Origin: CAVQGZ01 sp964400785 | GTDB lineage: Bacteria; Actinomycetota; Actinomycetes; Jiangellales; Jiangellaceae | NCBI GenBank assembly: GCA_964400785.1 | Contig: CAYNWB010000003.1 | Coordinates: forward strand, 45,479-109,478 | Direction: 5' to 3' | Length of the DNA: 64,000 nucleotides | Shown here: piece after piece, positions 49,952 through 58,672 of the stretch | How positions within the stretch are numbered: position 1 is the stretch's first letter | Layout of the letters: each line of letters opens with the position of its first letter | The notes under the pieces: model-generated | The model's input: only the letters and a program-made list of their open reading frames with translations | What the model was told of the DNA's origin: nothing | Database searches by the model: none | Program-made: the position numbers and the translations under genes

Positions 49952-50925
49952 CGGCTGCCGAGCACCTCGTCGAGCGAGCGTCGGGGCGCCGAGACCATCG
50001 GCTCGCCGTAGCCCAGACGCATGACCATCTGAGGGTGGCCGAACCCCGTCGTGGCGTCGCGGACCCGCCACCTATGGGCCAGCATCTCCAACGGCTCGTT
50101 GCGGAACGAGGCCTGCACGCCGTCCAGGGTCGCCTCCAGCAGCACGCGCTGCAGAGCCTGACCGGCGCGCAGCCAGTCGGTGCGGCTGTCGCCGTAGGTG
50201 GACAGCACGGCGATGGTCGGCTCGACCTCGTACTGGCCCCCGGCGTCGGCCGCAAGCACGCGGGCGGGGCCGAAGTCGCGTACCCCGTGGGCCCCGGACG
50301 CCACTCGCGGCCCGACCGCCTGCACCGGGATGCCGTCGGGCTCGGGACGGGTGTGCACCCAGGAGCTCAGCTCGTCGTGGCGACGCCCGTCACGGGTGAT
50401 CTCGACCGCGGCCTCGTCGGCGATCTCCAGCACCCGCCGGGCCGCCGAGGAGTCGAGCACGCTCAGGACGGCGCCCTCGGCAGCGGCCGCATCCACGACG
50501 CGGTGGATGAGACCCGACCCCATGGCGCGCTCGTGGAAGGGTCCGCGGTTGGTGTGCCGCTCGGGGATCGCCCCGTGCAGCCACCGCTCCTCGGCCGTGG
50601 GCGGCTTGCCCGGCGTCGCCGTGACGCGCGCCAGCAGGCGCGGGTCGTGGTGGTCCGGGCACAGGCGCACCAGTGGCTCGAGCGACTGCGCACGCAGCGC
50701 CAGCCGCGCGTTGAACAAGCCTGCACCGCACGAGATGACAAGGAAGCGGCCGAGGGGGTCGGTCACACGCAGCACCCGCGCCGAGTCGGCCGACAGCTCG
50801 AACACCGTCCCGTGGTCGTCGCTGGAGACCTGCCACCGCCAGGGCTGGGTGTTGAGAACACTGGGTGCGCGGGTCGCAGCCTCGACCACGGCACGCGCGT
50901 CGGCGTCGGCGAGGCTGAGGGTCAC
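49948..50925 (-). CDS. Acg-family nitroreductase-like protein
   Basis: The 325-residue protein resembles the Acg/nitroreductase family that is prominent in the mycobacterial DosR regulon. It has the N-terminal VVEAATRAPSVLNTQPWRWQ, the duplicated nitroreductase half, GAIPERHTNRGPFHE and the C-terminal FGHPQMVMRLGYGEP. Mycobacterial Acg binds FMN but lacks normal nitroreductase activity and may store flavin. GTG 50925 is chosen by homology. It is divergent from a DevR-like regulator, and a DosR-box-like palindrome lies between them. Confidence 0.85.
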   Translation of the reverse strand: MTLSLADADARAVVEAATRAPSVLNTQPWRWQVSSDDHGTVFELSADSARVLRVTDPLGRFLVISCGAGLFNARLALRAQSLEPLVRLCPDHHDPRLLARVTATPGKPPTAEERWLHGAIPERHTNRGPFHERAMGSGLIHRVVDAAAAEGAVLSVLDSSAARRVLEIADEAAVEITRDGRRHDELSSWVHTRPEPDGIPVQAVGPRVASGAHGVRDFGPARVLAADAGGQYEVEPTIAVLSTYGDSRTDWLRAGQALQRVLLEATLDGVQASFRNEPLEMLAHRWRVRDATTGFGHPQMVMRLGYGEPMVSAPRRSLDEVLGSR

Positions 50926-50962
50926 GACTAGGACGATCCGATCCCGGCCAGGGCAGTCGGGA

Positions 50963-50976
50963 GGGTCGAAGGTCCC
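50963..50976. promoter_or_regulatory. Candidate DosR/DevR box between acg-like and devR-like genes
   Basis: GGGTCGAAGGTCCC matches 11 of 14 core positions of the DosR consensus GGGACTWWAGTCCC. It lies 19 bases upstream of a GACAAT -10 box (50996-51001) that sits six bases before the regulator's GTG start, near the expected activator position. The match is imperfect in the left half. Confidence 0.45.
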
Positions 50977-51007
50977 CACGGCGGGGGGAGTACGGGACAA
51001 TCGTCGG

Positions 51008-51709
51008 GTGACCGACCTTTCCCGCACTCCCGAGACCGACGCGGACGAGACCTCGGACGTCTCGGGCGAGACGATCCGGGTGTTTCTTCTCGACGACCAC
51101 GAGCTGGTACGTCGGGGTCTGCGTGACCTTCTCGAGGCCGAGCCGGACATCGCCGTCGTCGGCGAGTCGGGCCTGGCCAAGGAGGCCGCCCGCCGCATCC
51201 CGGCGCTCCGCCCGAACGTGGCGATCCTCGATGCCCGACTGCCTGACGGCAGCGGCATCGACGTCTGCCGGGACGTCCGCAGCGTCGACCCGAGCATCAA
51301 CGCCCTCATCCTGACCAGCTACGACGACGACGAGGCACTGTTCGCCGCGATCCTGGCCGGCGCAGCCGGGTACGTGCTCAAGCAGGTCAAGGGCTCCGAC
51401 CTGATCGACGCCGTGCGACACGTGGCAGGGGGCAAGTCGCTGCTCGACCCCGCCGTCACGGCGAGGGTGCTCGAGCGGGTGCGCCACGGCCGTAGCACCC
51501 CCGCCGAGCTCGAGTCACTCACCGAGCAGGAACGCCGCATCCTCGCGCTCATCGCCGAGGGGCTGACGAACCGCCAGATCGCCGAGCGGATGTTTCTCGC
51601 GGAGAAGACCGTCAAGAACTACGTGTCGAGCCTGCTGGCCAAGCTCGGGCTCGAGCGTCGGACGCAGGCAGCGGTGCTCGCGTCCCGGCTGCTGCGCTCC
51701 GAGAGCTGA
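51008..51709 (+). CDS. NarL/DevR-type response regulator
   Basis: The 233-residue protein has an N-terminal segment of about 23 residues, a receiver domain (IRVFLLDDHELVRRGLRDLL, phospho-Asp in NVAILDARLPDGSG, Lys in GYVLKQVKGSDL) and a LuxR helix-turn-helix (LTEQERRILALIAEGLTNRQ, then IAERMFLAEKTVKNYVSSLL). It closely resembles DevR/DosR of mycobacteria. GTG 51008 lies six bases after GACAAT, so the mRNA is probably leaderless. It is convergent with the partner kinase gene and divergent from the nitroreductase. Confidence 0.9.
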   Translation: MTDLSRTPETDADETSDVSGETIRVFLLDDHELVRRGLRDLLEAEPDIAVVGESGLAKEAARRIPALRPNVAILDARLPDGSGIDVCRDVRSVDPSINALILTSYDDDEALFAAILAGAAGYVLKQVKGSDLIDAVRHVAGGKSLLDPAVTARVLERVRHGRSTPAELESLTEQERRILALIAEGLTNRQIAERMFLAEKTVKNYVSSLLAKLGLERRTQAAVLASRLLRSES

Positions 51710-51731
51710 CGGCGGGCAGGCGCACCGGCGG

Positions 51732-53345
51732 CTACGCGAGTCCGAGGGGGGCGCGCCAGACCAGACGCGTGCCGCCGCCCTCGGCCGGACGCAGCTCCAG
51801 GCTGCCGCCGAGCTCGACCGCGCGTCCGCGAAGGTTGCGCAGCCCGCTCTCGTGCACGATGTCGGGAAGGCCCTTGCCGTCGTCCTGCACGGTCACCAGC
51901 ACCTCACCGTCGGCGACCGTCACCTTGACGTTGACCCGGGCGGCCTCGGCGTGCCGGGCGGCATTCGCGAGGGCCTCCGACAGCACCGCGATCAGGTGCG
52001 GACGGACGTCGTGCGGCACGGACGACTCGATGGGGCCCTCGATCGCCAACGCCGGGACGATGCCCAGCTTCGCGGCCGCCTCGGACACCAGGTCGAGCAG
52101 CTCACCCCGCAGGTCGTCGGTGCCGGGTCGTCGGTGCAGGCTGAAGATCGTCGCGCGGATGTCGCGGATGGTCGCGTCCAGGTCGTCGACAGCGGCCTCG
52201 ACGCGCTCGCGCACCTCTGGTCGCGCCGCCATGCGGACGGCGCCCTGCAGCGCGAGCCCGGTGGCGAACAGCCGTTGGATGACGAGGTCGTGCAGGTCAC
52301 GGGCGATGCGGTCGCGGTCGGCGAGCACGGCCAGGCTCGCCCTGTCCTCCTCGGCCTGGACGCGATCGAGGGCCAGGGCCGCCTGCGCGGCGAACCCGCG
52401 CACGGCCTCGCTGGAGACGTGGGCGCGATCCCGCGAGCCGGGGCTGGACCACGCCAGCACCATCCGCCCCTCCGCGCCGGCAGGTGCCGTGAACGGCACG
52501 GACAGCACGGGGGTCGGCCTCGTCGTCGCGGGGGTGACTCCCCCGGTGGAGGTAAGGGTGTCGCCGACCGCGAGCCCCTCGACCTCGGCCCCATCAGCGA
52601 CCCGTACCACCAGGGCGCCGTTGTCGTCCTCGACGGCGAGCGCTGCGACGTCGGCGTCGGAGAGCTCCCGCGCCTTGCGCACCACGAGGGACACGGCGGC
52701 ATCCGGGCGCAGTCGTCCGAGCAGCGCCGTCGTGATCTCTGCACTCGCCTCGACCCAGGCGCGCCGGCGCTCGGACTCGGCGTAGAGGCGGGCGTTGGCG
52801 ATCGCCGTGCCGGCCGCGGTGGCCAGCGCCAGCACCGTCTGCTCGTCGTGGCTGGTGAACGGCACCGGCTTGTTGGTCAGGTACAGGTTGCCGTAGACCT
52901 GCGAGCCCACCTGGATCGGCACGCCCAAGAACGTGGTCATGGGCGGATGGTGGGTCGGGAAGCCCACCGACCTGGGGTGCTGCCGGATGTCGTCGAGGCG
53001 CAGCGGGCGAGGGTCGGTGACGAGCACGCCCAGCACGCCGAGTCCCGTGGGACGCGCGCCGAGAGCCTGCTGCTGCTGCTCGGTCATGCCGTACGTGTGG
53101 AAGCGCGACAGCGAGCCGTCGGGTGCCAGCACACCCAGCGCGGCGTACTGGGCGTCGGTGAGCCGCGCCGCCGCTGCGGTGACCCGCTCCAGCACGTGCG
53201 TGAGGTCGAGGTCGGCTCCGACCTGCATGACCTCGGTCAGCAGCGCGGACAGGCGGTCGCCGGCACTCGGCTCGGACACGCCCGGCGTGTCGTCGACCAA
53301 CGCCCCGCCGCCCGGCGGCGGCTCACCTACGGGTGGCACCGGCAC
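51732..53345 (-). CDS. DevS-type GAF-domain sensor histidine kinase
   Basis: The 537-residue protein has a first GAF domain (about 45-200, with GRPTGLGVLGVLV-like ARPTGLGVLGVLVTDPRPLR, then VGFPTHHPPMTTFLGVP), a second, weaker GAF domain (about 215-345), a HisKA_3 segment with the phospho-His in RIARDLHDLVIQRLFA, and a HATPase domain with LSEALANAARHAEA and VQDDGKGLPD. In mycobacterial DevS the first GAF binds haem and senses O2, NO and CO; conserved His residues occur in the same region here. GTG 53345 lies six bases after TACGAT. It is adjacent to the devR-like gene. Confidence 0.88.
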   Translation of the reverse strand: MPVPPVGEPPPGGGALVDDTPGVSEPSAGDRLSALLTEVMQVGADLDLTHVLERVTAAAARLTDAQYAALGVLAPDGSLSRFHTYGMTEQQQQALGARPTGLGVLGVLVTDPRPLRLDDIRQHPRSVGFPTHHPPMTTFLGVPIQVGSQVYGNLYLTNKPVPFTSHDEQTVLALATAAGTAIANARLYAESERRRAWVEASAEITTALLGRLRPDAAVSLVVRKARELSDADVAALAVEDDNGALVVRVADGAEVEGLAVGDTLTSTGGVTPATTRPTPVLSVPFTAPAGAEGRMVLAWSSPGSRDRAHVSSEAVRGFAAQAALALDRVQAEEDRASLAVLADRDRIARDLHDLVIQRLFATGLALQGAVRMAARPEVRERVEAAVDDLDATIRDIRATIFSLHRRPGTDDLRGELLDLVSEAAAKLGIVPALAIEGPIESSVPHDVRPHLIAVLSEALANAARHAEAARVNVKVTVADGEVLVTVQDDGKGLPDIVHESGLRNLRGRAVELGGSLELRPAEGGGTRLVWRAPLGLA

Positions 53346-53366
53346 CCCTTCATCGTACGGGCTGGC

Positions 53367-53380
53367 GGGACTTTGGTCCC
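53367..53380. promoter_or_regulatory. DosR/DevR-box-like palindrome between devS-like and usp genes
   Basis: GGGACTTTGGTCCC keeps both outer GGGAC/GTCCC halves of the DosR consensus. It lies 9 bases upstream of the TACGAT -10 box (53357-53352, minus strand) of the kinase gene and 78 bases upstream of the universal stress protein start, so it could serve both. Confidence 0.6.
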
Positions 53381-53457
53381 GGCCCGGTGGGGCGTGAGCC
53401 GATACGTCCGGCGGGGGCACGTCGGCATGCTGGAGAGAGCACCCGAGGAGGTGTCGT

Positions 53458-54348
53458 ATGAGCGACCTGACCGGACGTCCGATCGTGGTCGGCATCGATG
53501 GCTCGGACGAGTCCTACGTCGGTCTTGCCTGGGCAGTCCACGAGGCGAGGCACCAGCGCCGTCCGCTGCGGCTGGTGCACGCCTGGGAGGTGCCGGTGCC
53601 CGGGTACGTCCCCGTCCCGGCCTCTGTCGACCTGGTACGCGAGTCGGCCGAGGCGGTGCTCTCCGACGCGGTCACCAAGGCCGAGGAGTGGGCCGGAGGC
53701 GTCCGCGTCCAGGGCCTGCTCGTGCACGGCCCAGCCGGACGAGTGCTCATCGACCAGGGCTCCGACGCGGCGATGGTCGTCGTCGGCAGCCACGGACGTG
53801 GCGGGTTCGCCCGCCTGCTGCTCGGGTCGTCCTCGGGAGCGGTCGCGGCGCACGCGGAGGTTCCCGTCGTCGTCACGCGGGGGACGGTCGCCGACGAGGC
53901 CTGGAGGCTCGGTCCGGTCGTGGTCGGTGTGGACGGCTCAGCGGTGTCGGAGGCGGCGATCGACTTCGCCTTCGCGGCCGCGTCGCTGCGCGGGCGCGGC
54001 CTGGTGGTCGTGCACGCGTGGTCGCAGCCCGACCCCTTCGTGGACGAGGCCTACGCGGTGCTCTCGGAGGCCTCGACGCGGCAGACCGAGGCGCGCCTGG
54101 CGGTCTCGGAGAGCCTGGCGGGGTGGCGCGAGAAGTACCCCGACGTCGAGATCACCGAGGTGATCGCCGATGGGCACCCGGTGGACGCGCTGCTCGCCGA
54201 GGCGAGCGCGGCCCGGGCGGCCCTGGTCGTCGTGGGCAGTCGCGGCCGTGGTGGCTTCGCGGGCCTGCTTCTCGGCTCGGTCAGCCGAGGAGTGCTGCAC
54301 CATGCCACCTGCCCCGTCGCCGTCGTACGCCCCGTGGCGGCGCGGTAG
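53458..54348 (+). CDS. Universal stress protein with two UspA domains
   Basis: The 296-residue protein has two tandem Usp domains (about 8-143 and 152-291). Each keeps the ATP-binding signature: GSHGRGGFARLLLGSSSGAV in the first and GSRGRGGFAGLLLGSVSRGV in the second. Two-domain Usp proteins are typical DosR targets in mycobacteria. ATG start at 53458 with AGGAGG upstream. It is divergent from the DevS-like kinase, sharing a gap with a DosR-box-like palindrome. Confidence 0.92.
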   Translation: MSDLTGRPIVVGIDGSDESYVGLAWAVHEARHQRRPLRLVHAWEVPVPGYVPVPASVDLVRESAEAVLSDAVTKAEEWAGGVRVQGLLVHGPAGRVLIDQGSDAAMVVVGSHGRGGFARLLLGSSSGAVAAHAEVPVVVTRGTVADEAWRLGPVVVGVDGSAVSEAAIDFAFAAASLRGRGLVVVHAWSQPDPFVDEAYAVLSEASTRQTEARLAVSESLAGWREKYPDVEITEVIADGHPVDALLAEASAARAALVVVGSRGRGGFAGLLLGSVSRGVLHHATCPVAVVRPVAAR

Positions 54349-54370
54349 CCGCAGCAGCACGAACGAAGGG

Positions 54371-55342
54371 TCATACCGCCAGCGGAGCGACGGTGCGCAC
54401 CCGGCGCGCGCGCAGGGCGAGAACGATGCCCGCCAGCACCATGGCGACGCCGAGCAGCTGTGACAGCGACAGGCTCTCGGCGAACCACCACCACGCGAGG
54501 GCTGCCGCCCCGACCGGCTCCAGGATGGCCACCACGGTCACGGTGGTCGAGGGCAGGTGGCGCAGGGCCGCGGTCGCGGCACCGAACGGCACCAAGGTGC
54601 CGAGCACGACCACCCAGGCGACGAGCAGCACCAGGGGCACGGTCACACCGCCCAGGGCGGCAGGCAGCGAGGCTGTCGCAGACACCGAGGAGCCCAGGGG
54701 GCTCCACCACGCCACCACGGCGCTCCAGAGCACGGCCGCGACGGTGAAGCCCCAGAACGTCGTCGAGACCGGGTCACGCCGAACCACGAGCCGCTCGCCG
54801 ACCAAGAAGTAGGTGGCGAAGCACACGGCGGCCCCCAGCCCGGCTGCCAGCCCCCAGGGATCCAGCGACTGGCCGCCGCCGCCCACCTGCGCGACGAGCG
54901 CCAGACCGGCGAGGCTGAGCCCCAACGCCGGCCAGAGCGTCGCTCGCACCTGCTCGCGCCTCACCAGACGCACCCAGACCGCGACGATCACCGGCGCGAG
55001 GTACTCCAGCAGCAGCGCGAGACCGATCGGCAGGCGTTCGATCGCGACGAAGTAGGTCATGTGCAGCAAGGCGACGCCGATCACGCCGTACGCGAGCAGC
55101 GGCACGACCTCGTACCGGCTCACGCGCAGCGTCCGGCCTCGGCCGCTGGCGACGATGACCAGCAGCAGGACGACGGCGGTGCCGACGGCGCGGATCGCCG
55201 ACAGCTGGGTGGCCGAGATGCCCGAGGTCAGCACGATGCGCGCCACGCCGGCATTGACCACGAAGCACGCGACCGCCAGCAGCACCAGCACGTACCCGGT
55301 GGTCGGCCGAGCGAGGTGGTGCACCGGGGTCACGCTCGCCAC
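54371..55342 (-). CDS. EamA (DMT) family transporter
   Basis: The 323-residue protein has ten hydrophobic helices in two EamA halves, starting GYVLVLLAVACFVVNAGVAR with the second half from WGLAAGLGAAVCFATYFLVG. The end of the second half carries PSTTVTVVAILEPVGAAALA, the typical EamA signature. Such proteins export metabolites or amino acids; the substrate is unknown. GTG start at 55342, divergent from the aminotransferase with 41 bases between. Confidence 0.88.
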   Translation of the reverse strand: MASVTPVHHLARPTTGYVLVLLAVACFVVNAGVARIVLTSGISATQLSAIRAVGTAVVLLLVIVASGRGRTLRVSRYEVVPLLAYGVIGVALLHMTYFVAIERLPIGLALLLEYLAPVIVAVWVRLVRREQVRATLWPALGLSLAGLALVAQVGGGGQSLDPWGLAAGLGAAVCFATYFLVGERLVVRRDPVSTTFWGFTVAAVLWSAVVAWWSPLGSSVSATASLPAALGGVTVPLVLLVAWVVVLGTLVPFGAATAALRHLPSTTVTVVAILEPVGAAALAWWWFAESLSLSQLLGVAMVLAGIVLALRARRVRTVAPLAV

Positions 55343-55383
55343 GGCCTGACGCTACCGTCGCCGCCTGGCTACCCTCAGCGGCC

Positions 55384-56460
55384 GTGACGACCCCTCGCCT
55401 ACGAGCCGACCTCGCGCAGGTGCCGAGGTACCGCCCCGGTCGCGCCGGCGGGCACGGGTCGGGTGCACCGGCGACGGCGTTCGCCTGCGCCTCGAACGAG
55501 AACCCCTATCCACCCCTGCCGGGTGTGGTCGCGGCGGTCGCCGCCGCCGCCGGCACGGTCAACCGATATCCCGACATGGCCTGCGCGCAGCTGGCCGAGG
55601 CGATCGCGGACGAGCACGCGGTGCCGCTCGACGACGTCGTGCTCGGTGCGGGCAGCGTGGCGGTGCTCCAGCAGGTGCTGACCGCGGTGGCGGCGCCGGG
55701 GGACGAGGTCGTCTTCGCCTGGCGGTCGTTCGAGGCCTACCCGATCGTCACCCGGGTGGCGGGCGCGACCCCGGTACCCGTGCCGCTCGACGCCACCGGC
55801 CATCACGACGTGGACGCGATGGTGGCTGCCCTGTCCGACCGCACGCGTCTGGTCATCGCCTGCACACCGAACAACCCCACGGGCACCGTCCTGTCGGCCG
55901 ACGATCTCGACCGACTGCTCGCCGGGGTACCCGACGACGTCGTCGTGGTGGTCGACGAGGCGTACGCCGAGTTCGTCCGCGACCCGGCCGCCGCCGACGG
56001 GCTGGCTGCCTACCGAGCACGACCCAACGTGGTCGTGCTGCGCACGTTCTCCAAGGCCTACGGGCTGGCCGGGCTTCGCGTGGGCTACGGCCTGGCCCAC
56101 GAGCCGGTGGCCTCGGCGCTGCGGGCGACGGCCATCCCCTTCGGTGTCTCGTCGGTCGCCCAGGCCGCGGCCCTGGAGTCGTTGCGGCATCGCGACGAGC
56201 TGCTCGCCCGCGTCGACGCCGTCGTCGCCGAGCGTCGCAGGGTCACGGCAGCGCTGACGCAGCTGGGGTGGCACCTGCCGCCGTCGCAGGGCAACTTCGT
56301 CTGGTTCGGCGTCGGCGAGCGCTCGGGCCGGCTTGCCGAGGCCCTCGCCCGGGCCGGGCTTGCGGTACGGACGTTCCCGGACGAGGGCGTGCGGGTCACG
56401 ATCGCCGAGCCCGAGGCGAACGATCGGCTGATCGCGGTGGCGGCCTCAGAACAGGTCTGA
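55384..56460 (+). CDS. HisC-like histidinol-phosphate/aromatic aminotransferase
   Basis: The 358-residue protein is a fold-type I aminotransferase with ACASNENPYPPLPGVVAAV, RYPDMACAQLAEAI, the motif TPNNPTGTVLS, VVDEAYAEFV and the PLP-lysine site LRTFSKAYGLAGLRVGYG. It matches the HisC/aromatic aminotransferase group; an aromatic transaminase is as likely as histidine biosynthesis because no his genes are nearby. GTG 55384 lies eight bases after TACCCT, suggesting a leaderless mRNA. It is followed by the oxo-acid dehydrogenase genes after 109 bases. Confidence 0.88.
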   Translation: MTTPRLRADLAQVPRYRPGRAGGHGSGAPATAFACASNENPYPPLPGVVAAVAAAAGTVNRYPDMACAQLAEAIADEHAVPLDDVVLGAGSVAVLQQVLTAVAAPGDEVVFAWRSFEAYPIVTRVAGATPVPVPLDATGHHDVDAMVAALSDRTRLVIACTPNNPTGTVLSADDLDRLLAGVPDDVVVVVDEAYAEFVRDPAAADGLAAYRARPNVVVLRTFSKAYGLAGLRVGYGLAHEPVASALRATAIPFGVSSVAQAAALESLRHRDELLARVDAVVAERRRVTAALTQLGWHLPPSQGNFVWFGVGERSGRLAEALARAGLAVRTFPDEGVRVTIAEPEANDRLIAVAASEQV

Positions 56461-56569
56461 GGCATCGGTCGGCGGTATCCCTTCTGCGACGGCGCTCCGC
56501 TCGGTAGCGTCGTGACCGGCATCACACGCGGCGACCCCGCGCCGGTGCCGGCACACACCGAGGAGAGCC

Positions 56570-57670
56570 ATGAGCGATCTCGTCCAGCTTCTGACACCGG
56601 AGGGCGTGAGGGTCACCGACGACGCCCACGACCCCTGGGTCGCCGACATCGACGCGCACGCGATGCGCGACCTCTACCGCGACATGGTGCTGGTGCGCCG
56701 CTTCGACTCCGAGGCCGTCGCGCTCCAGCGGCAGGGCGAGCTGGGGCTGTGGGCCAGCCTTCTCGGTCAGGAGGGCGCCCAGATCGGCGCGGGTCGGGCG
56801 ATGCGCCCTCAGGACCACGCCTTTCCCACGTACCGCGAGCACGGGATCGCCTGGTGCCGCGGCGTCGACCCCGTCGACCTTCTCGGACTCTTTCGCGGAG
56901 TGACTCTTGGCGGCTGGGATGCGGCTCGACACGGCATACATCTGTTCACGATCGTGATCGGGGCGCAGACCCTGCACGCGACCGGCTACGCGATGGGCAT
57001 CCAGCGCGACGGCGCCGTGGGCACCGGCGAGGTCGACCGGGACGCGGCCGCTCTGGCCTTCTTCGGAGACGGTGCGACGAGCCAGGGCGACGTCAACGAG
57101 GCCTTCATCTGGGCCGGCGTGACGAACGCTCCCGTCGTGTTCTTCTGCCAGAACAACCAGTGGGCGATCTCGGAGCCTCTCGAGCGACAGACGAGGATCC
57201 CGCTCTACCGCCGGGCCCACGGGTTCGGGTTCCCCGGTATCCGGGTGGACGGCAACGACGTGCTGGCCTGCCTCGCCGTCACACGGGCCGCGCTGGCCCG
57301 GGCGCGCGAGGGGTCGGGGCCCACGCTGGTCGAGGCCTTCACCTACCGGATGGGTGCGCACACGACGTCCGACGACCCGACTCGGTACCGAGTGGCGGCC
57401 GAGCTCGAGCAGTGGCGGCTGAAGGACCCGATCGAGAGGGTGAAGGCATGGTTGCTGCGGGGAGGGCACGTGGATGCCGAGTACCTGGCCGACCTGCAGG
57501 GCGAGGCCGACGAGCTTGCCGCGCGCGTCCGTGACGGGTGTCGGGCGCTGCCCGAGCCCGACCCGGTTCGGGTCTTCGAGAACGTCTACGCCGGGCTCGA
57601 CCCCGACCTGCGGCTGCAACGCGACGAGATGGCCCGGCTGGTGGCACTGGCCGACGAGGTAGGTGCGTGA
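56570..57670 (+). CDS. 2-oxo-acid dehydrogenase E1 component, alpha subunit
   Basis: The E1 alpha subunit binds thiamine diphosphate and decarboxylates a 2-oxo acid. The 366-residue protein has the ThDP motif GDGATSQGDVNEAFIWAGVT (about 165-184) ending in QNNQWAIS, FPTYREHGIAW and the phosphorylation-loop-like YRMGAHTTSDDPTRYR. It belongs to the branched-chain (BkdA-like) or acetoin/pyruvate group; the substrate is not decided. It overlaps the beta-subunit gene by one base (TGATG). No E3 gene lies downstream. Confidence 0.92.
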   Translation: MSDLVQLLTPEGVRVTDDAHDPWVADIDAHAMRDLYRDMVLVRRFDSEAVALQRQGELGLWASLLGQEGAQIGAGRAMRPQDHAFPTYREHGIAWCRGVDPVDLLGLFRGVTLGGWDAARHGIHLFTIVIGAQTLHATGYAMGIQRDGAVGTGEVDRDAAALAFFGDGATSQGDVNEAFIWAGVTNAPVVFFCQNNQWAISEPLERQTRIPLYRRAHGFGFPGIRVDGNDVLACLAVTRAALARAREGSGPTLVEAFTYRMGAHTTSDDPTRYRVAAELEQWRLKDPIERVKAWLLRGGHVDAEYLADLQGEADELAARVRDGCRALPEPDPVRVFENVYAGLDPDLRLQRDEMARLVALADEVGA

Positions 57671-58659
57671 TGCCCGGGCCCCTCGTCACCTCGCTGGCGG
57701 CGGCCCTCAACGCCGGCCTGCGTCGAGCGCTGGAGTCCGACCCGCACGTCATGCTCATGGGCGAGGACATCGGCAGGCTCGGCGGTGTCTTCCGCGTCAC
57801 CGACGGTCTGGCCAAGGACTTCGGGGAGGACCGCGTCATGGACACCCCGTTGGCCGAGTCCGGCATCATCGGCACCGCAGTCGGGCTGGCGCTGCGCGGG
57901 TACCGCCCGGTCTGCGAGATCCAGTTCGACGGCTTCGTCTACCCCGCGTTCGACCAGATCGTCAGCCAGGTCGCCAAGCTGCGGTTCCGATCGGCGGGAC
58001 GACTGCCCATGCCGATCGTCATCCGCATCCCCTACGGCGGTGGCATCGGCGCCGTCGAGCACCACAGCGAGAGCCCCGAGTCGTACTTCGTCCACACCCC
58101 GGGCCTGCGGGTGGTCTCGCCCTCGACCCCGGACGACGCCTTCTGGATGGTGCAGCAGGCCATCGCCTCGGACGACCCCGTCGTCCTTCTCGAGCCCAAG
58201 CGCCGCTACTGGGACAAGGGCGAGGTCACCGTGGACGCCGAGCGTGCCCCGTCGTCGCTCTACGCGGCGCGGCTCGTGCGGCAGGGAACCGACGCCGTGC
58301 TCGTCGGCTACGGGCCGACGGTGCGGACGTGCCTGGACGCCGCTGACGCTGCCGCCGACGACGGCCACAGCCTGGCCGTCGTCGACCTGCGCAGCCTGTC
58401 GCCGATCGACTGGGCCACGCTTGTCTCGCTCACTCGTCAGGTGGGGCGGGTGGTGGTGGTGCACGAGGCTCATCGAACGCTGGGGGTCGGAGCCGAGGTG
58501 GCTGCCCGGCTGGCCGAGGAGTGCTTCTACTCCCTCGAGGCGCCCGTGCTGCGCGTCACCGGCTACGACACCCCCTACCCGCCCTCGCGGATGGAGGACG
58601 TGTGGCTGCCGGACGTCGACCGGGTGCTCGACGCCGTCGACGAGGCGATCGCCTTCTAG
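57670..58659 (+). CDS. 2-oxo-acid dehydrogenase E1 component, beta subunit
   Basis: The 329-residue protein has the transketolase-like Pyr domain (VMLMGEDIGRLGGVFRVTDG, PLAESGIIGTAVGLALRGYR, EIQFDGFVYPAFDQIVSQVA) and the C-terminal transketolase domain with GYDTPYPPSRMEDVWLPD. It forms the heterotetrameric E1 with the alpha subunit encoded one base upstream. ATG 57670 is chosen by homology; the frame is open earlier inside the alpha gene. The E2 gene follows after 13 bases. Confidence 0.93.
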   Translation: MPGPLVTSLAAALNAGLRRALESDPHVMLMGEDIGRLGGVFRVTDGLAKDFGEDRVMDTPLAESGIIGTAVGLALRGYRPVCEIQFDGFVYPAFDQIVSQVAKLRFRSAGRLPMPIVIRIPYGGGIGAVEHHSESPESYFVHTPGLRVVSPSTPDDAFWMVQQAIASDDPVVLLEPKRRYWDKGEVTVDAERAPSSLYAARLVRQGTDAVLVGYGPTVRTCLDAADAAADDGHSLAVVDLRSLSPIDWATLVSLTRQVGRVVVVHEAHRTLGVGAEVAARLAEECFYSLEAPVLRVTGYDTPYPPSRMEDVWLPDVDRVLDAVDEAIAF

Positions 58660-58672
58660 GAAGGGACGAGCA

